Shown here: positions 5,021 to 5,256 of the stretch, piece by piece | Position numbering within the stretch: the first letter of the stretch is position 1 | Layout of the letters: every line of letters starts with the position of its first letter | NCBI GenBank assembly: GCA_023427285.1 | Contig: JAEZBH010000127.1 | Span: 1 to 5,256, forward strand | Direction: 5' to 3' | From: Pseudomonadota bacterium | GTDB taxonomy: Bacteria > Pseudomonadota > Alphaproteobacteria > Sphingomonadales > Sphingomonadaceae | DNA: 5,256 nucleotides | Position numbers and translations under genes: made by a program | Notes under the pieces: model-generated | What the model was told of the DNA's origin: nothing | Database searches by the model: none | What the model saw: only the letters and a program-made list of their open reading frames with translations

Positions 5021-5042
5021 TGCAGGGGTCTTAACCCCTGCA
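5021..5042. terminator. Perfect 9-bp stem-loop after DUF2948, possible terminator
   Basis: TGCAGGGGT (5021-5029) and ACCCCTGCA (5034-5042) pair perfectly around CTTA, 24 bases after the DUF2948 stop. It is the strongest simple hairpin in the window. T-rich sequence lies before it on the + strand (GATTTTTTG, AATTTT), not after it, so it fits an intrinsic terminator in neither direction. It may be a message-stabilising structure, a factor-assisted stop, or one copy of a genome-wide repeat; the sequence at 5219-5241 has a similar G-run/C-run layout. Confidence 0.4.
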
Positions 5043-5108
5043 CCCCACTTCGTTTGAGCGGCCGTGTTTCGAGGTTCATCCGTCAGGGTTGATGCAAAGC
5101 TCAAAGGA

Positions 5109-5130
5109 TATCGGATGAGGATGTCCGATA
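5109..5130. repeat. Inverted repeat TATCGGA / TCCGATA with a third copy downstream
   Basis: TATCGGA (5109-5115) and TCCGATA (5124-5130) are perfect inverses separated by eight bases. TCCGATA recurs at 5197-5203. The centre-to-centre distance of 15 bases would suit a dimeric DNA-binding protein. A protein-binding site and a small hairpin are both possible, and no regulator gene is adjacent in the window. Confidence 0.35.
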
Positions 5131-5136
5131 GGCCAG

Positions 5137-5256
5137 ATGCGGCCCGCTGAGCATTTTGAAGCAGCAGCTTATCTGGAAGAGGTGCTGGAACTATGTTCCG
5201 ATAAAAACGAAGGGGAGTGCAGAGGGGCTGCGTCCCGCTGCGGAAATAATCAAATT
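5137..5256 (+). CDS. Possible start of an unrecognised gene, partial
   Basis: An ATG at 5137 opens 40 codons that continue to the window edge. The first half, MRPAEHFEAAAYLEEVLELC, would make a regular acidic amphipathic helix. The second half is less protein-like and overlaps the imperfect palindrome at 5219-5241. AGG at 5130-5132 is the only hint of a ribosome binding site, and there is an in-frame stop at 5116-5118. I recognise no family; it does not resemble the N-terminus of HisD. It could be a real small gene, a decayed remnant or a chance frame. Confidence 0.2.
   Translation, partial: MRPAEHFEAAAYLEEVLELCSDKNEGECRGAASRCGNNQI
5219..5241. repeat. Imperfect GC-rich palindrome near right edge
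   Basis: GCAG (5219-5222) pairs with CTGC (5238-5241), and GGG (5224-5226) with CCC (5234-5236), leaving one A-G mismatch and a seven-base loop. The pattern of TGCAG, a G run, a short centre and a C run echoes the perfect palindrome at 5021-5042. The two may be diverged members of one repeat family, though their loops differ. Confidence 0.3.

Overview
The window reads as a chromosomal housekeeping stretch from a GC-rich alphaproteobacterium. This rests on two near-taxon-restricted families (a UPF0262 protein and a DUF2948 protein), a murA next to DUF2948, and a mosaic palindromic intergenic element between them whose layout resembles one I remember from many alphaproteobacterial genomes, particularly rhizobial and sphingomonad ones. 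I cannot place it to genus.

All six well-supported genes lie on the + strand. (1) 216-659 is tadA, a tRNA adenosine deaminase. Upstream of it is an AT-rich region with a good sigma70-like promoter firing leftward, out of the window. (2) 829-1320 is a UPF0262 protein. (3) 1490-2317 is a class I SAM-dependent methyltransferase of unknown substrate. (4) 2504-3058 is dcd, dCTP deaminase, preceded by a 186-base leader rich in inverted repeats. (5) 3141-4424 is murA, the first committed enzyme of peptidoglycan synthesis. (6) 4569-4997 is a DUF2948 protein. The last 259 bases are less GC-rich and contain no convincing complete gene. They hold several inverted repeats and a 40-codon open frame that runs off the edge.

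The genes do not form one pathway. tadA serves tRNA decoding, dcd serves dTTP supply and murA serves the cell wall. Every gap between genes is 80-190 bases, so there is no sign of translational coupling, and several genes may have their own promoters. In many alphaproteobacteria, as I recall, murA, DUF2948, hisD and UPF0262 occur in that order. Here UPF0262 lies upstream of dcd and murA, and hisD is not in the 259 bases after DUF2948, so the usual block appears rearranged.

I found no new defence system, mobile element or gene cluster. The observations most worth a second look are in the gaps: the double-hairpin element 4451-4554 abutting a ribosome binding site, a three-unit 14-bp tandem repeat that includes the dcd stop codon (3051-3092), mutually exclusive hairpins in the dcd leader (2426-2452), and the divergent promoter with an 18-bp tandem repeat at the left edge.
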